A stretch of 64,000 nt of DNA from Carettochelys insculpta (lineage: Eukaryota; Chordata; Testudines; Carettochelyidae), in NCBI RefSeq assembly GCF_033958435.1, contig NC_134137.1:243644501-243708500 (forward strand), in the 5' to 3' direction. The notes beneath the pieces are model-generated. The model worked only from the letters and a program-made list of their open reading frames with translations. It was not told the DNA's origin and searched no databases. Below are positions 1 to 11,209 of this stretch, one piece after another. Positions within the stretch are counted from its first letter, which is position 1. Each line of letters starts with the position of its first letter. A program made the translations under genes and the position numbers.

Positions 1-159
1 ACTGAGGTAATGACTGTCCTATGTTATGCAGGAGGTCAGAGGAGATGAATGATCACTTCTGGCCTTAAAGTATATACAAGAAAAGATTTTAACCTTCTAG
101 GAACCAGATTCTCAGCTAGGCAGAGTTGGCTCTGCCCTTCCTTGAAACAGGCTATTTCC

Positions 160-290
160 ACATCTGAAGAAGTGGGTCTGTCCCGCGAAAGCTCATCACC
201 TAATAAATTATTGTGTTAGTCTTTAAAGTGCTACAGGACTGTTTCTTTGTTTTGTAAAGATACAGACTAACATAGCTGCCTCTCTGTGAC
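160..290 (+). repeat. Penelope-like terminal sequence, single arm
   Basis: The block starts CTGAAGAAGTGGGTCTG, continues through CGAAAGCTCATCACC, GTTAGTCTTTAAAGTGCTAC and CAGACTAACATAGCTGCC, and recurs more than ten times in the window. The same block follows the coding region of the Penelope-like elements at 1430 and 23.8 kb, so I read it as their 3' terminal sequence, with the plus strand as element sense. A hammerhead-like core (CTGAAGA 164-170, stem II, GAAA 187-190) is present but stem III is degraded. Confidence 0.65.
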
Positions 291-1429
291 TATGCAGTTT
301 AAGTGAGTTTTTCATAGAAGACCTTAAAAACCAAAGCTCTCTTCAATATAGACATGAAAGAACTGTTACTGCATTTTCTAAGAGATAAGATTTGCCACAA
401 AGTAACTGCAGAAGATTTCATTTCTACTTATCAGTGATCTACTGATTTTATTACCTGTGTGTTGTTTGGCTGTCCGTCCACTTCACCTGCCCCACAACGC
501 ACTGTAGGTATATATCTTTCTAAGTGTTTTGAGACACATAATGCTATATAAATGTAAATTACCATTACAGGGAATTCTATGTAACTGGGGCATGCTAGAC
601 AGGGATGGCTCTTTGATTGTGTTGCCTCCCAGGAAAATGACTCAAGCCATAAGGATATACGGTGTATAATGAATAGAAACAGCCATTGCATAACTGAGAC
701 AGTACTAGCAAAACTTTGATTCATGAAGATTAATTTTGCTGGTTCTACTTAGTTAAGCGATTAATCGGATGTGAAGTATCTTTGCATTTTCAAAGTCTGG
801 TCCTTGTAGTTTGATCCTACATCCACTGATCTTAAAGTTTCTGATTGGCATCAAGGTGAGAAGAATCAGCCTGTTAGTAGATAAGTTTCCAAGTACAAAT
901 AAAGGGTATATCTTTCCCAAGTAATGAGTCAACCTTGGTTAAGGGTGGCATGAGTCTGATGCCATCTACCTGAATTGTCCCAGGGTGAGAAATTTACAAG
1001 ATTCTTCATCACACCAAGAAGGGGAAAAAATGAAAATTCCTTCAAAGTAATCACACTAATGAAAGAGAAATCAAGCACTGAAAAGGGTATGTGGAAAAGA
1101 AAAGTTCAGGTAGCCCACTCATCCTTTACTCTGCCCTCTTGCACTTAAAATTTAAAATGCAGTCTCCCCTCTCATCACCACAAATTATCCCCAGCCCTAA
1201 AAAAAGCACCTCCCAGGTGAAGCTCCACACCAGTAAGGATCTATATTAACATACATGTGACTTCATTCAGATATGAGAACCATGTATAGTTCGTTCCAGG
1301 ATCAGGACCTATATCAATCAATACAGTATACAACAACATCCAAGCTTTTGAATTAGCTTGCATTTTAAGCCTCAATGAGATGTACATAATAACTCAATAT
1401 ACCAATATATACTAAACCTGGAACTTTTC

Positions 1430-2097
1430 CTGGCAACACACCCCATTGCCAACTTTGTCCACATATTTACACTAGAGACACCATCATTGGACCTAACCAC
1501 CTCAGTCACACAATCAGAGGCTCATACTCCTGCACTTCCACTAATGTGACATATACCAACATGTGCCAGCAATGCCCCTCTGCTATGTATAGTGGACAAA
1601 CTGGACTATCACTTCGGCAGAGAATGAATAGACACAAATCAGATATTAGGAATCCGAATACACATAAACCTGTAAGCGATCATTTCAACTTGGCAGGGGA
1701 CAGTGTTGAAGACTTAATGGTGTGTGATTTAAAACAAAGAGAGTATAACACCAGATTACAAAGGGAGACATCTGAATTGGATTCATTTTCAAGTCTGATA
1801 CCTATCACCATGGACTCAAAGATCTCAATTGTCTGACTCTTTACAAGGACAATTTCCCCACCTTTGATATTCCCAGCGACTGCAGGCATCCCACTTAACT
1901 CAATAGACACTTCCTTCCCCCCATCTAGCTGATTCATCAGGGTTTTTTCTTTTTTTCTATCTGTTTTTTATCAGTTCCTCTTCTCTCAGATATCAGTTAT
2001 TCCCCAGATCTGAAGAAGTGGTCTGTCCCATAAAAGTTCACCACCTAATGAGCACTACTGTTAGTCTTTCAGGTGCTACAGGACTGCTTTTTTGTTT
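1430..2097 (+). pseudogene. Penelope-like element 3' fragment: GIY-YIG endonuclease plus terminal sequence
   Basis: The translation of 1430-1836 contains a Cys cluster (PHCQLCPHIYT), then SCTSTNVTYTNMCQQCPSAM and YSGQTGLSLRQRMNRHKSDI, the arrangement of the zinc-finger and GIY-YIG endonuclease of Penelope-like elements. It closely parallels the better copy at 26.38-26.87 kb. The central YIG motif reads YSG, so a core position is changed. After the frame ends at 1834 the sequence runs through about 170 bases into the terminal block (from 2010). The reverse transcriptase part is missing: a 5'-truncated, dead copy. Confidence 0.75.
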
Positions 2098-2849
2098 TGT
2101 AACAAGTCAAGTTTGGACAAACTCTAATCTGACACCTCAACATGCTGAGCCATGGCAAACAGCAAGTAGAAACTTTCATTTGAATGTTTAAGCGTCACAA
2201 AAATCATCAGATTGATTTAAAAGTCAAGTGATTTTTTAAAAATAAATTATACACGCTGAGCTCCCTCTATGCACCCTGTGCATTTTGATCCTTTCTGATG
2301 TGCTCAGGTCATGTTTTAAGGCTCTTATGCATAATCAGGAGAACTGTGAAGTTTTTTGGTTTTGTTTTTGTTTTTTTTGTTTTTGTTTTTTGTTTTTTTT
2401 AAAAGAAAGATGGTTCTTGCAGAATCAAATACTTCCAGGAGCTGGGAATGTAAGGGAAACACCAAATCTCAATCTCACTAGGGGCACAGAACAATTACAA
2501 GAATTGGCAACACTGGTACGGTTGCCAACTTTCTAACTGCAGAAACCCAAAGACCCTTGCCCCTCCTGCCCTTAGGTCCTATCCGTCCTCTGAGACCCCA
2601 CCCCCTGCTCATTCCATTCCGCCTCCATCCTGTGACAATACTAGCTCCCTCCCACTTTCACACACTATCACAGGAATGGAAGAGGGTGTGGGATACAGGC
2701 TCCAGGAGGATGTTAAGTACTTGCAGGAGCTCAGGGCTGCAGCAGTAGTTGGGGTGCAAGAGGCAGCATTTGCTTCATGCACTTCCTGGAAATGGCAACA
2801 TGTCTAGTTCCTAAATGCAGGGGACGGGGGCAGGATCAAGGGACTCTGA

Positions 2850-2990
2850 GGCTGTCTACACTAGAAAAATAACTTTGAAGTTGGACACCACTCCATTCCC
2901 AGGAATGGAGTAAGGACTTCGAAGTAAGGGAAAATGTGTGTAGACTCTCTGCTGGCTACTTCGAAGTTAGTTCCTAGTGTAGACACACCC
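2850..2990. mobile_element. Short MITE of the GTCTACAC terminal-repeat group
   Basis: The ends GGCTGTCTACACTAG and CTAGTGTAGACACACCC are inverted repeats of each other apart from a small gap, enclosing about 110 bp with several TTCGAAGT/ACTTTGAAG motifs. The interior is shared with the larger copy at 18465-18758. No target duplication is visible, so the ends may have decayed. Confidence 0.6.
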
Positions 2991-3539
2991 AAAATGTTGC
3001 CTGAAGTCACCAACCTCACAGGTGGCCAAAGGGAGCCTAAAGGCACTACCCGCTGCACAGTTCCTGGCCAATGGGAGCTGTGGAGACAGTACTCAGTGTG
3101 GGGGCAGCACACAGAGACCATCTGGTTGCTCTTGTGCCTAAGAGCCAGAAGGACATGCCAGGCACTTCCAGGAGCCTGCCTTACCCCCATTGTGCCACCA
3201 ACTAGATTTTTAGTGGCCTATTAAAATTTCCCAAATTGTTTTCAATAGTCCTCAGGGGCAGATGCCAATTCTGACAGACCCCCAGCCAATCCAGAAAGGA
3301 TGGCGACACATTCAGCAAGTTGAATCTTTCTCATTTGTTTTTTTAGATGAGTTACAGTGAGCATGGTTTAGCACACAGGGCTATCTCAGGAGCTCAGCGA
3401 GAAGCTGAGATCATCTCAAACTTGAGACCATCCCAAGCTTTAGGCCATTCCATGCTAAACATTCATGATGCTACAGGTCACTGAATCTTCATAAATATAA
3501 TCAAGACATGTCTGCATATTGTGTGTTCTGTGTTGTAAC

Positions 3540-3680
3540 TTAATTATACTTTGCTCAAAGCATCTTACAAAGAAAAGTATCATTATCCCCATTTTACAGA
3601 GGGAAAAACTTAGGCACAGTGCAGTGGAGTGACTTTCCCACAGTTTAGTGGAGTCAAGTGAAGAAACACAGATCTCCCGC
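3540..3680 (-). repeat. MIR-like SINE relic
   Basis: Contains the recognisable CORE-SINE segment CCCCATTTTACAGA followed by GGGAAAAACTTAGGCACAG and a diverged continuation. Very old amniote repeat. Confidence 0.65.
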
Positions 3681-5832
3681 TTCACAGTTTCAAGGTATGA
3701 ATTGCAATTTCAAAATGAAACCAGGAGACCATATTTTATAGCATAAACAATGGGAATATGAAAGGTCAACCTTAGCTCTGTATTTCCTAATGGCTGAAAT
3801 CCAACTTTCTCAATGACATTACTGACTTAGGCCAAGATCCTGCAAAACTCTTAATGTACATGCTTAACTTGATAGCTGTCCTACTCCCATTGATGTTAAT
3901 GGGACTATTCACCACGGCATATTCAGCAAGTGCACCAGTGTCTACAGGATCAGGGACTTAGCATTCTTTTTTTCCCTCTCACAGAGAATGAAGTTTATAA
4001 ACACACACACGTGCAGCAAATGGAAAAAATTATCACTATGTAAGTATACACCTTCTGCCCAAATAGCCATGGCCATTCAACAGAGATATTCCTGGGAATG
4101 TGTGTTGATTCAGAGCAGACTAGCGTACCACAATGTCATCCCCAGGAGTCCTTCCTAAATCTTCTGATAGTGCTTTTCTGGTGACGTAGGAATATCTCAG
4201 CTACAAACAAAGCACTTTCCTTCACTCCCTTAGTTCAGGCTGTCCATGGTTCACCACACTGGTTGCCGTGGAATTTATAGCAAAAGGACTCGCTCCTTGT
4301 TGGGGAAGAAAAAGCCCTAGCAAAATACTTATATCTATAAATGACACTGCTTCCAGTTCAGAGGCTTCTAATGAAATGCCTTTGCCAGGCAGACAATCCG
4401 ACACTGAAACCTTTGCTGTTTACAGCAGCAAAGTACAAGACAATATCTCAGTAGACTGGTAATGCAATGCAATGCTTGCTTATATGCTCCTGAGTAAACA
4501 CTCCACACTGCAACCTGGCATGAGACTATAGTGAAATATTGGATTGCGCTGGTACGGTTACACCATCATTTAGAGATGTTCTTTCGATTCCAGCTAGTGA
4601 CCTACAATTAACTTTGAATCTATTCTGAATGAAACAAATGTCCAAAGACCGTGAAAGTAAGCAATCAAATGAAGAGAAAATTACCCAGACTGATTTGACT
4701 TGTAAAGGGATACCGTTTTTTTTTTGAAATTCACATCTCTGTCTGAAAAGTTCCTCTTCAGGTTGTAAGAGGAATAACTGAAAATTATAATAACTCAGCG
4801 AAGTCAGACAAAAAAATATTTTTTCATGTTATTTATTGTGTGCATGTGACAGCCCTTTGTTTATAGTTGGACGTAGGGCTTCCCCTGTATAGCAGCCAAC
4901 TTCTTTCTTGCTAATGAGATCTTTTCAGTGCCAATGGGAGAGCAGAAGAACACTCATAAAAATGTTAAGGGTCATTTTAAATATTCAGGCCATGGTATCT
5001 AAAAAAATAGGTTTAAAAAAAGTCTGTTTGATGACATCCCTTTAAGTATAATGAAACACTTCTTTATTTCCACTATAACGTACTGTAGTAAAAAATAGAC
5101 AAGTAATATGTGTGGGACCCTTTATAATGTGGCCCCATAATGTCACATGTAGCGGGGAAAGCATGCTCTAACAAATCAATGCGACTTTTGTCAATAACTT
5201 ACATGGGAACACGAGCAAGGCTCATTTATTTCGAAGGTGCCCCATCTCTAATGCAAAGTAATGAGCCACTTCGCAGCAATAGTGTTTTTGGCATAGTAGT
5301 TTGTGATCTCATCTCCATATATTTTTAATTGAATTTGTTAGAAAAATCAATGGTTTTTTAACTTGTATGTACTAGAAAAAGATGTTGCTTAGTGACCCTC
5401 TTCTTTAGTTGCCTATCCACCTCATGAAAAATCAAATAAACTCTATTTTTAATGCCAGGGGAGTTCTCAGGACACTGTGATCAAATTAGTAACCCAGAAG
5501 GAGAAATTAACTGGAATTAGAAAACTTCTGAGCTATGCTGCACACTGCACAGAATCCAAAACTATCATAATAAATGTGCAAACATACAGGACCAAAAAGG
5601 TTGCATTGTGTTCAGTGGGATAAATAACTTTGTTATTGCAGGCTGTCCCACCTTTAAAATACTATTTGCAATCATCATTTCTTTCTACCCACAGACTAGT
5701 ATAAAATGTTTCTGAACAGTATCAGTTATGAACACATTCCTATCCAGCTTGCTGGTAAAATGAACTGACTCCTGAAGAGAATAAAAAAAGGAATGCCAGC
5801 ATAAATGGGGGGAGAGGTGATGAAAGGGAAAT

Positions 5833-5990
5833 TGGAGAGGTAGCCGTGTTAGTCTGTATCTTCAAAAACAGCAAGCAGTCCTGTGGCACCTTATAGACTA
5901 GCAGATATTTTGGAGCATAAGCTTTCGTGGGCAAAAGCTTGTGCTTCAAAGTACCTGTTCGTCTGTAAGATACCACAGGACTGCTTGTTT
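5833..5990. mobile_element. Penelope terminal inverted dimer with 12-bp target duplication
   Basis: The left arm (GAGGTAGCCGTGTTAGTCTG ... AGCATAAGCTTTCGTGGGC) is the reverse complement of the terminal block; the right arm (GTCTGTAAGATACCACAGG ... TTGTTTT) is a shorter copy in sense orientation. The unit is bounded by TGAAAGGGAAAT (5821-5832) and TTAAAGGGAAAT (5991-6002), 11 of 12 identical. The two arms therefore inserted together. Lies in ETV6 intron 1. Confidence 0.7.
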
Positions 5991-6669
5991 TTAAAGGGAA
6001 ATCGCTATCTATGTGGATTGGCTGGACAGGAAGGTTCTGGACAAGACAAGAAACTAGTTTTTTCCTCTCTCCCTTTTATATTGCCTCTGCTTAAAATGGG
6101 AAACTTCCCTATGCTGCATGTTCAACAGGCCACGCCACAAAGAAACCCATTCCCCAGGACCCGCACAAGGCAGCAGAGTGAGCTGCACTCTGCTCCTACA
6201 ACACTACCTTACATGTCCATAGAGAAGAGCCACGAACAATCGCAGTGTATCGATTAAACACAGCACCAGCCCACCGTTTATGGAAATACAAACACTGCCA
6301 CCCTTCCACCCCGGCAAACTTTCGGCAAACTTTCCAGAGCAGCGGCCACCAGGGACTGCAGCCCATAAGTGTCCAGGCACCAGGCATTCATTTCAACCAG
6401 CCACCGGGCTGGTGTTTCCAGCTAGGGCAACCGCCCCCCGGACTCTGCACAACTTCTACACTGGGACTTTTCCCCCCACTGTAACCCCAAACACAGAAAG
6501 ATATTCCGGGCTGCCGACTGCGGAGCTACTGCCCCCTTCCCGCCCCCACACACTTTGGGCGGTGGAAATCAAGACAGCCTGAGACTTATTTATAGTGGGT
6601 GAGAGGCCATACCCGCCCGGCCACACAAACAAACCAGCCGGCCCCGCTCCTCCGAGCTTCTTCTAAAGC

Positions 6670-6680
6670 GCGCACGCACG

Positions 6681-6723
<43 letters not shown>
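6670..6723. repeat. (CA)n microsatellite with GCAC lead-in
   Basis: About 25 uninterrupted CA dinucleotides follow a short run of GCAC repeats, inside the CpG island. Probably length-polymorphic; it produces spurious Thr-His open frames. Confidence 0.95.
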
Positions 6724-6725
<2 letters not shown>

Positions 6726-6897
6726 AAGACACCCTGTGTAGGGCGTTTGCCCGTCAGACACTAATGCAAGCGCAGCGTGGTCAAATCTGCGGCAAGTTAC
6801 TAGAGTGTAAGAAAACAGGTCTTTCCTGCTCAGGCTCAACCACCCCTTCCAGAGAGCGAATGTTTCTGTTCGCACTTCGGCAGGAGATCTGCTTTCC

Positions 6898-6920
6898 CCC
6901 TCCTCCTCCTCCTCCTCCTC
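6898..6920. repeat. (TCC)n trinucleotide repeat
   Basis: A run of about seven TCC units in the CpG island, on the intron side of ETV6 exon 1. Confidence 0.85.
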
Positions 6921-7305
6921 CCCAGCACAAAAAGTTCATATTTACTCCCCGTCCGCACCGTCCAATAGACACAGCGGGGTTAGCCAGTAATTCTCTGAGC
7001 CTTTACGGGCCAAAGGCGAGCAAAACAAGCTGGACTCCTTGCCTCGGTTCTGACAAGGATTTCACGGTCTATTTAAAGACGGCGAACGGGAAACGGACAG
7101 CAAGGTTAAACTCAACGGGAATGCACCACAACAGCAACAACAACAACGCGCAAGCCGCCCGCCCGCCCGCCGGCCCCCCCAGCCCCGTGCACACGCCCCC
7201 CTCCCGAAAGAGACCGGTTAGAAACCGATTCCCGGCTGCGATTTCCCACGCCGCCAACATTGGCTAGATCTAGGCCGGTCTCAAAACGGGAAAACGGGTT
7301 TTTAC

Positions 7306-7338
7306 CTTGATGCAACACTGAGCAGGAGCCTCAGACAT
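7306..7338 (-). CDS. ETV6: ETV6 (TEL) coding exon 1, first 11 codons
   Basis: On the minus strand an ATG (7338-7336) opens MSEAPAQCCIK and the frame ends in AAG at 7308-7306, followed at once by GT (7305-7304) in a good splice-donor context (CAAG|GTAAAA). Base -3 before the ATG is G, a fair initiation context. Vertebrate ETV6 begins MSETPAQCSIK, and in mammals the first coding exon likewise encodes just these 11 residues; the match is 9 of 11 (T4A, S9C), by recall. ETV6 is a nuclear ETS-family repressor with a pointed (SAM) domain and an ETS DNA-binding domain; both are encoded by later exons beyond the left edge of the window. The exon is too short for an ORF search but lies in a CpG-rich island, as a first exon should. 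A chance match is unlikely given start, length, donor and island together. Confidence 0.82.
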
Positions 7339-7899
7339 GTCTCACAGGCAGGGGGAAAAGGAGCGAGAGATCAGGAAGTTCTCAGTTTTTTTTCCACTTT
7401 CCTTTCCTCTCCCCAACCCAGAAGTCCTTGACACTCAGACGTAATCATTTAAGGAGAAGTTACTCCGACCATCTTTCCAAAGAACCCCGAAGAGCCTGCG
7501 GGCCGGCCCGTGGGAGAGGCAGCCTGCATAGTTTTGTTGTGATGTGCGGCGGTCGGGTATTTTCCCCCTCTTTGAAGGAAGGGGCGAATATGTAATTTGC
7601 CGGTGTTATGAGCTGAGATCTGAAGGGTGAAGCGGCTGCTCTGGCGCTGTCCCCCCGCTCCTCCAATGTTTTCCTTCCTGGAAGAGAGAAACTGAAAGAC
7701 AGAACTGAGAGCAAGCTCTGTGCTCATTGATCTTGAGAGTTTCAGGGCTGAAACTGACGTGAATTCCCAGCACTGAGCTCTGCCTCTTAAAGGAGCCCTG
7801 CCACCAGGAAACACAAGCTCCTGTTACCGTCAGGCGACGGGGAAATAAACGCAGGGGCAGAAAAAGAGACGGGAATCTGCTGACATACAAGGGTGTCTA

Positions 7900-9117
7900 G
7901 AGGGATGGTGAAATTAGAGGCGGGAAGGGGAGTTGATAGTTATGTTCTCAACCCCGATTCAGATAAAACAGACACCTCAGGAAACAAGAAAATGGGATCA
8001 TAGAAAAAGGGGGGAAACCAGGTTGTTTTTATTGGCAGTTCATTGTCCGAAGATCTGCTAAAAATTAAACGCAGAGCCATCTGCGTGGAGGGGACAGTCA
8101 GGTTTGGAAATGTGACATTGATCTTTACCCCAGTGATGGCAGAAATTGTGACTCACTCTCCCCTGAAAAATTACCCACCGTTAACCCTGGGAAAGGGTGA
8201 GCAGTGGAAGGGGAGGTCAGAGAAGAACATGGATCACAAGGCGAAGATCAAAACGATGAGAGGAAATAAAACAATAGGCTTTGTTCTGCTTGCCGAACGT
8301 TACCTCTTTAAGAAAATCTACCAGGAAATAGGAGCTCGGGTTACAAACGGCACACAGGGAAATCTGGGCAGAGAGGTACACGCAGGAAACAAAAGCATGA
8401 AGGGGCAGTGAAGAGAAAGAGAGGGTAAAACAAGAAAAGAATGCAAAGAGACAGAGGGGGAAGAAGAGGGGAAATTGTGCAGCAAATCAGAGGTGGAAAA
8501 GTTCCTTACCAAACAATATCTATTTAGCATGAAAAAGGAATGGAGAGTCACACTTCCCTCCCGACAGGCAGGAGAGAACTAAACTGGCTGTAGCATAGGC
8601 TAGGCTTCAGGGCTGCTCTTTTTAAAGAATCCAATGGTAGCTCGCAAATGAAGGATAAGAACAATAAAAAGATGTTCAAATAAATGTTTTCCATTTGACT
8701 GCAAAATCAAAGAGAAGAAGAGAAGAGAGAGAGAGAAAGGAGTTCAGTCATGTCCTCAACTCGCCAGGGCTAGTCTGACATGACAAATCCTCTTCTCACC
8801 CCCACCCCCTACTGAAAAATGGGGGCCAGTTTCCCAGGGAGATGGTTTTCTTTGGTTGGCAGTGGGGAGGGGGGTTAAAGGGACAAGGAAAATGTTATTG
8901 ACTTTTTATTGCATTGTAATCTGCACTGGCAGGGAAATGGGTTACATTAGTAGTAGCACGGTCTTTTCCATTTCTAATATCTATTCTGTACTCTATTAAC
9001 TGTCCATACATCTACAAAAATAGATTCTATTGTATTGTATCTGACTTATGGAAAGATAGCTCTCTCTGTATCAAGATTTCTGTAGACACTGTCTACTTAC
9101 GTACCTGGTGAAGTAAG
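7900..9117. other. ETV6 upstream DNA, no repeat or gene recognised
   Basis: Mixed composition with a purine-rich run near 8710-8740. No coding region or repeat family is recognisable. Being next to the promoter, it is a reasonable place for conserved regulatory elements, but I cannot show any. Confidence 0.4.
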
Positions 9118-9345
9118 AGAGCTGGGTTAGTCTGTATTCTAACACAACAAACCAGAAGTCATGTAGCACTTTAAAGACTAACAAATTATTTATTAGCTGA
9201 TGAGCCTTCATGGGGCAGACCCACATGTTCAGATCTGGAGCACTATCTAGCACTACCTCCAGATCTGAAGAAGTGGGTCTGCCCCATGGAAGCTCATCAC
9301 CTAATAAATTATTTTGTTAGTCATTCAAGTGCTGCAGGAGGGCTG
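9118..9345. mobile_element. Penelope terminal inverted dimer
   Basis: Left arm 9118-9240 (antisense) and right arm 9258-9345 (sense) meet at a short inner palindrome CAGATCTGGAG ... CTCCAGATCTG. Same architecture as the dimers at 9556 and 42472, but I could not identify a convincing target duplication. Confidence 0.65.
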
Positions 9346-9555
9346 GGGTGTTTTATCTAGTGCAGTATTGCTATTGCCAACTCCTGATATTGTGGGGGTT
9401 TTCTTAAACCTCAGGCCCTGGAGTCATGTTATACCATGAGAATCTCAGCTTTCAGTTTTAGATTTCTAGCCCTCATGCTTCTCAAGAAAAGTTTGACCCT
9501 TAAAGGCATACAAAACTTATAAGACAAGTAAAGAGACCCTAACATTTTTAATCAA

Positions 9556-9936
9556 TAGTAACAGAGAGGAAGCCGTGCTAGTCTATACACTATCAAAACA
9601 AAAAGCAGTCAAGTAGCACTTTAAAGACTAGCAAAATAGTTTATTAGGTGAGCTTTCGTGGGACAGACCCACTTCTTCAGACCATAGCCAGACCAGAACA
9701 GACTCAATATTTAAGGCACAGAGAACCAAAAACAGTAAGCAAGGAGGACAAACCAGAAAAAGATAATCAAGGTGAGCAAATCAGAGAGTGGAGGGGTGGG
9801 GGGTGTTTTTGGTTCTCTGTGCCTTAAATATTGAGTCTGTTCCGGTCTGGCTATGGTCTGAAGAAGTGGGTCTGTCCCACGAAAGCTTGTAATAAACTAT
9901 TTTTCTAGTCTTTAAAGTGCTACTTGACTGCTTTTT
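9556..9936. mobile_element. Penelope terminal inverted dimer with perfect 12-bp target duplication
   Basis: An antisense arm and a sense arm, each holding the terminal block plus the adjoining segment (AACAGACTCAATATTTAAGGC and its complement), are joined tail to tail. ATTTTTAATCAA occurs immediately outside both ends (9544-9555 and 9937-9948), so the whole 381-bp palindromic unit is one insertion. Each arm carries a hammerhead-like core: CTGAAGA at 9859-9865 with GAAA at 9882-9885 on plus, and the mirror at 9680-9654 on minus. Confidence 0.82.
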
Positions 9937-10045
9937 ATTTTTAATCAAGTGATTTTTAAGGAAATGGCATAATCTGGGGGCAGGGGGAAGATTCCTTATG
10001 TTTGAATGTTTGCTGTTGGACACGGGGCTTCCACCATGTCCCTGT

Positions 10046-10940
10046 AAACATAAGAATGGCCATACTGGGTGAGACGAAAGGCCCATTTAGATGAGTATCC
10101 TGTCTTCTGGCAGTGGCCAATGCCAGATGTCCCAGAGGGAGAGAACAGAACAGGTAATCATCAAGTGATCTCTCTCTTGTCATCCATTTCCAGTCTCTGA
10201 CAAACAGTGGCTAGACACCATCCTACCCATCCTGGCTAATAGCCATTGGTGTACCTGATCTCCATGACTTTATCTAGTTCTTCTGGAACCCTGTTAAAGT
10301 CCTGCTCTTCACAACCTCCTCTGGCAAGGAGTTCCACAGACCTACTATGCACTGAGTGAAGAAAAACTTCCTTTGGTTGGTTTTAAATATGTTATCCACT
10401 GATTTCATTTTGTGACCCTTAGTTTCTATGGGAACAAATAAATAACTTTTCCATATTAACTTTTTTTCATGGTCTAACAACTTTCACAGAAAGGAAGATA
10501 TTTCATCTGTCCAGTTTCACCCAATTACTCCTATTTATCTCAATGTATTGTACTACCCTAAATAATTTCTCTCCCTTCTGGATACTGGCACCTTTCAAGT
10601 ACTTGTACCTGGATGTCACATCCTTTCTTAGGGCTTATCCATGCTTAAAATGCTACAGTGATGTAGCTGCATTGTTAGAGAGCTTCAGTGCAGACACCGC
10701 TGCTGGGATTCTCCCACAGTGACCGTAATCCAAGAGGCGATAGCTATGCTAACGAGACAATTCCCCCATTGATCTAGCACTGTCTGCACTGGAGACTAGG
10801 TTAGTTTAACTGAATTGCTCAGGGCTGTGGATTTTTCCTACCCCTGAGTGACATAGTTTCATTGACCTAATTTCCCAGTGTAGACCAGGCCATAGTCACT
10901 TGATTTAGTTCTCTTCCTTTTCCTCAGGCTAGTACATTGC
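10046..10940 (-). mobile_element. CR1 LINE 3' end, split by a MITE
   Basis: The minus-strand 3' end of a CR1 subfamily (CATACTGGGTGAGACGAAAGG ... CACAACCTCCTCTGGCAAGG ... GTGAAGAAAAACTTCCTTTG). A second copy at 19497 has the same segments in the same order. It is interrupted by the MITE at 10631-10891 and continues weakly to about 10940. Only 3' non-coding and the last coding fragment remain. Confidence 0.75.
10631..10891. mobile_element. MITE inserted in CR1
   Basis: Begins GGGCTTATCCATGCTTAAAA and ends CAGTGTAGACCAGGCC. The interior is partly palindromic around short inverted segments. Flanks are TTA (10628-10630) and ATA (10892-10894), compatible with a 3-bp duplication carrying one substitution. 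Removing it restores the CR1 order. Confidence 0.6.
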
Positions 10941-11209
10941 TAGAAACTAAAACTCTAGAGAAAATTAAAATAAGTTGCCTGCTATCAAAGTACTTGACTG
11001 AAAGAAAAGGGGTGATATATGGGGTACCTTTGGAGATTTTAAAAAAATCACAGGAAAAGAGTGGTAATATGCAAACAGCTAATTAGTTAAATAAGCAGCA
11101 GCTAACAACCCATCAACAGCAGGGCTGGTTATATTTAAGGAAGGGTTCTTTCTGTGAATGGAATACGCGCACATCAGATATTTAGAACCAAGCCATATAT
11201 ATATATATA

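Larger units (their letters stand above)
1..7305 (-). other. ETV6: 5' portion of ETV6 intron 1
   Basis: Everything left of the splice donor at 7305 is, by inference, intron 1 of ETV6; that intron is very long in mammals, so absence of exon 2 is expected. It holds Penelope-derived fragments (160-290, 1430-2097), a short MITE (2850-2990), a MIR-like relic (3540-3680) and a Penelope inverted dimer (5833-5990). In 290-1430, 2100-2850, 2990-3540, 3680-5833 and 5990-6590 I recognise no gene or repeat. Confidence 0.6.
6590..7900 (-). promoter_or_regulatory. ETV6: CpG-rich island, probable ETV6 promoter and 5' UTR
   Basis: This stretch is visibly richer in C+G and CpG than the AT-rich DNA on both sides, with runs such as CCGCCCGCCCGCC near 7155. 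It surrounds the ETV6 initiator exon, so the transcription start should lie on the minus strand somewhere between 7339 and about 7900. I see no clear TATA box at a convincing distance, as is usual for CpG-island promoters. Long open frames here on both strands are side effects of base composition. The exact start site cannot be read from sequence. Confidence 0.6.

Noticed and set aside
6599..7267. 222-codon frame across the CpG island
   Set aside because: It spans the (CA)n and TCC repeats, lies antisense to the ETV6 exon region, and is explained by GC-rich composition.
9556..9936. Terminal block as a tRNA-derived SINE (turtle Pol III SINE)
   Set aside because: No convincing A and B boxes or tRNA fold, and the same block follows Penelope coding sequence at two places (1430 and 23.8 kb), so a Penelope origin is better supported.
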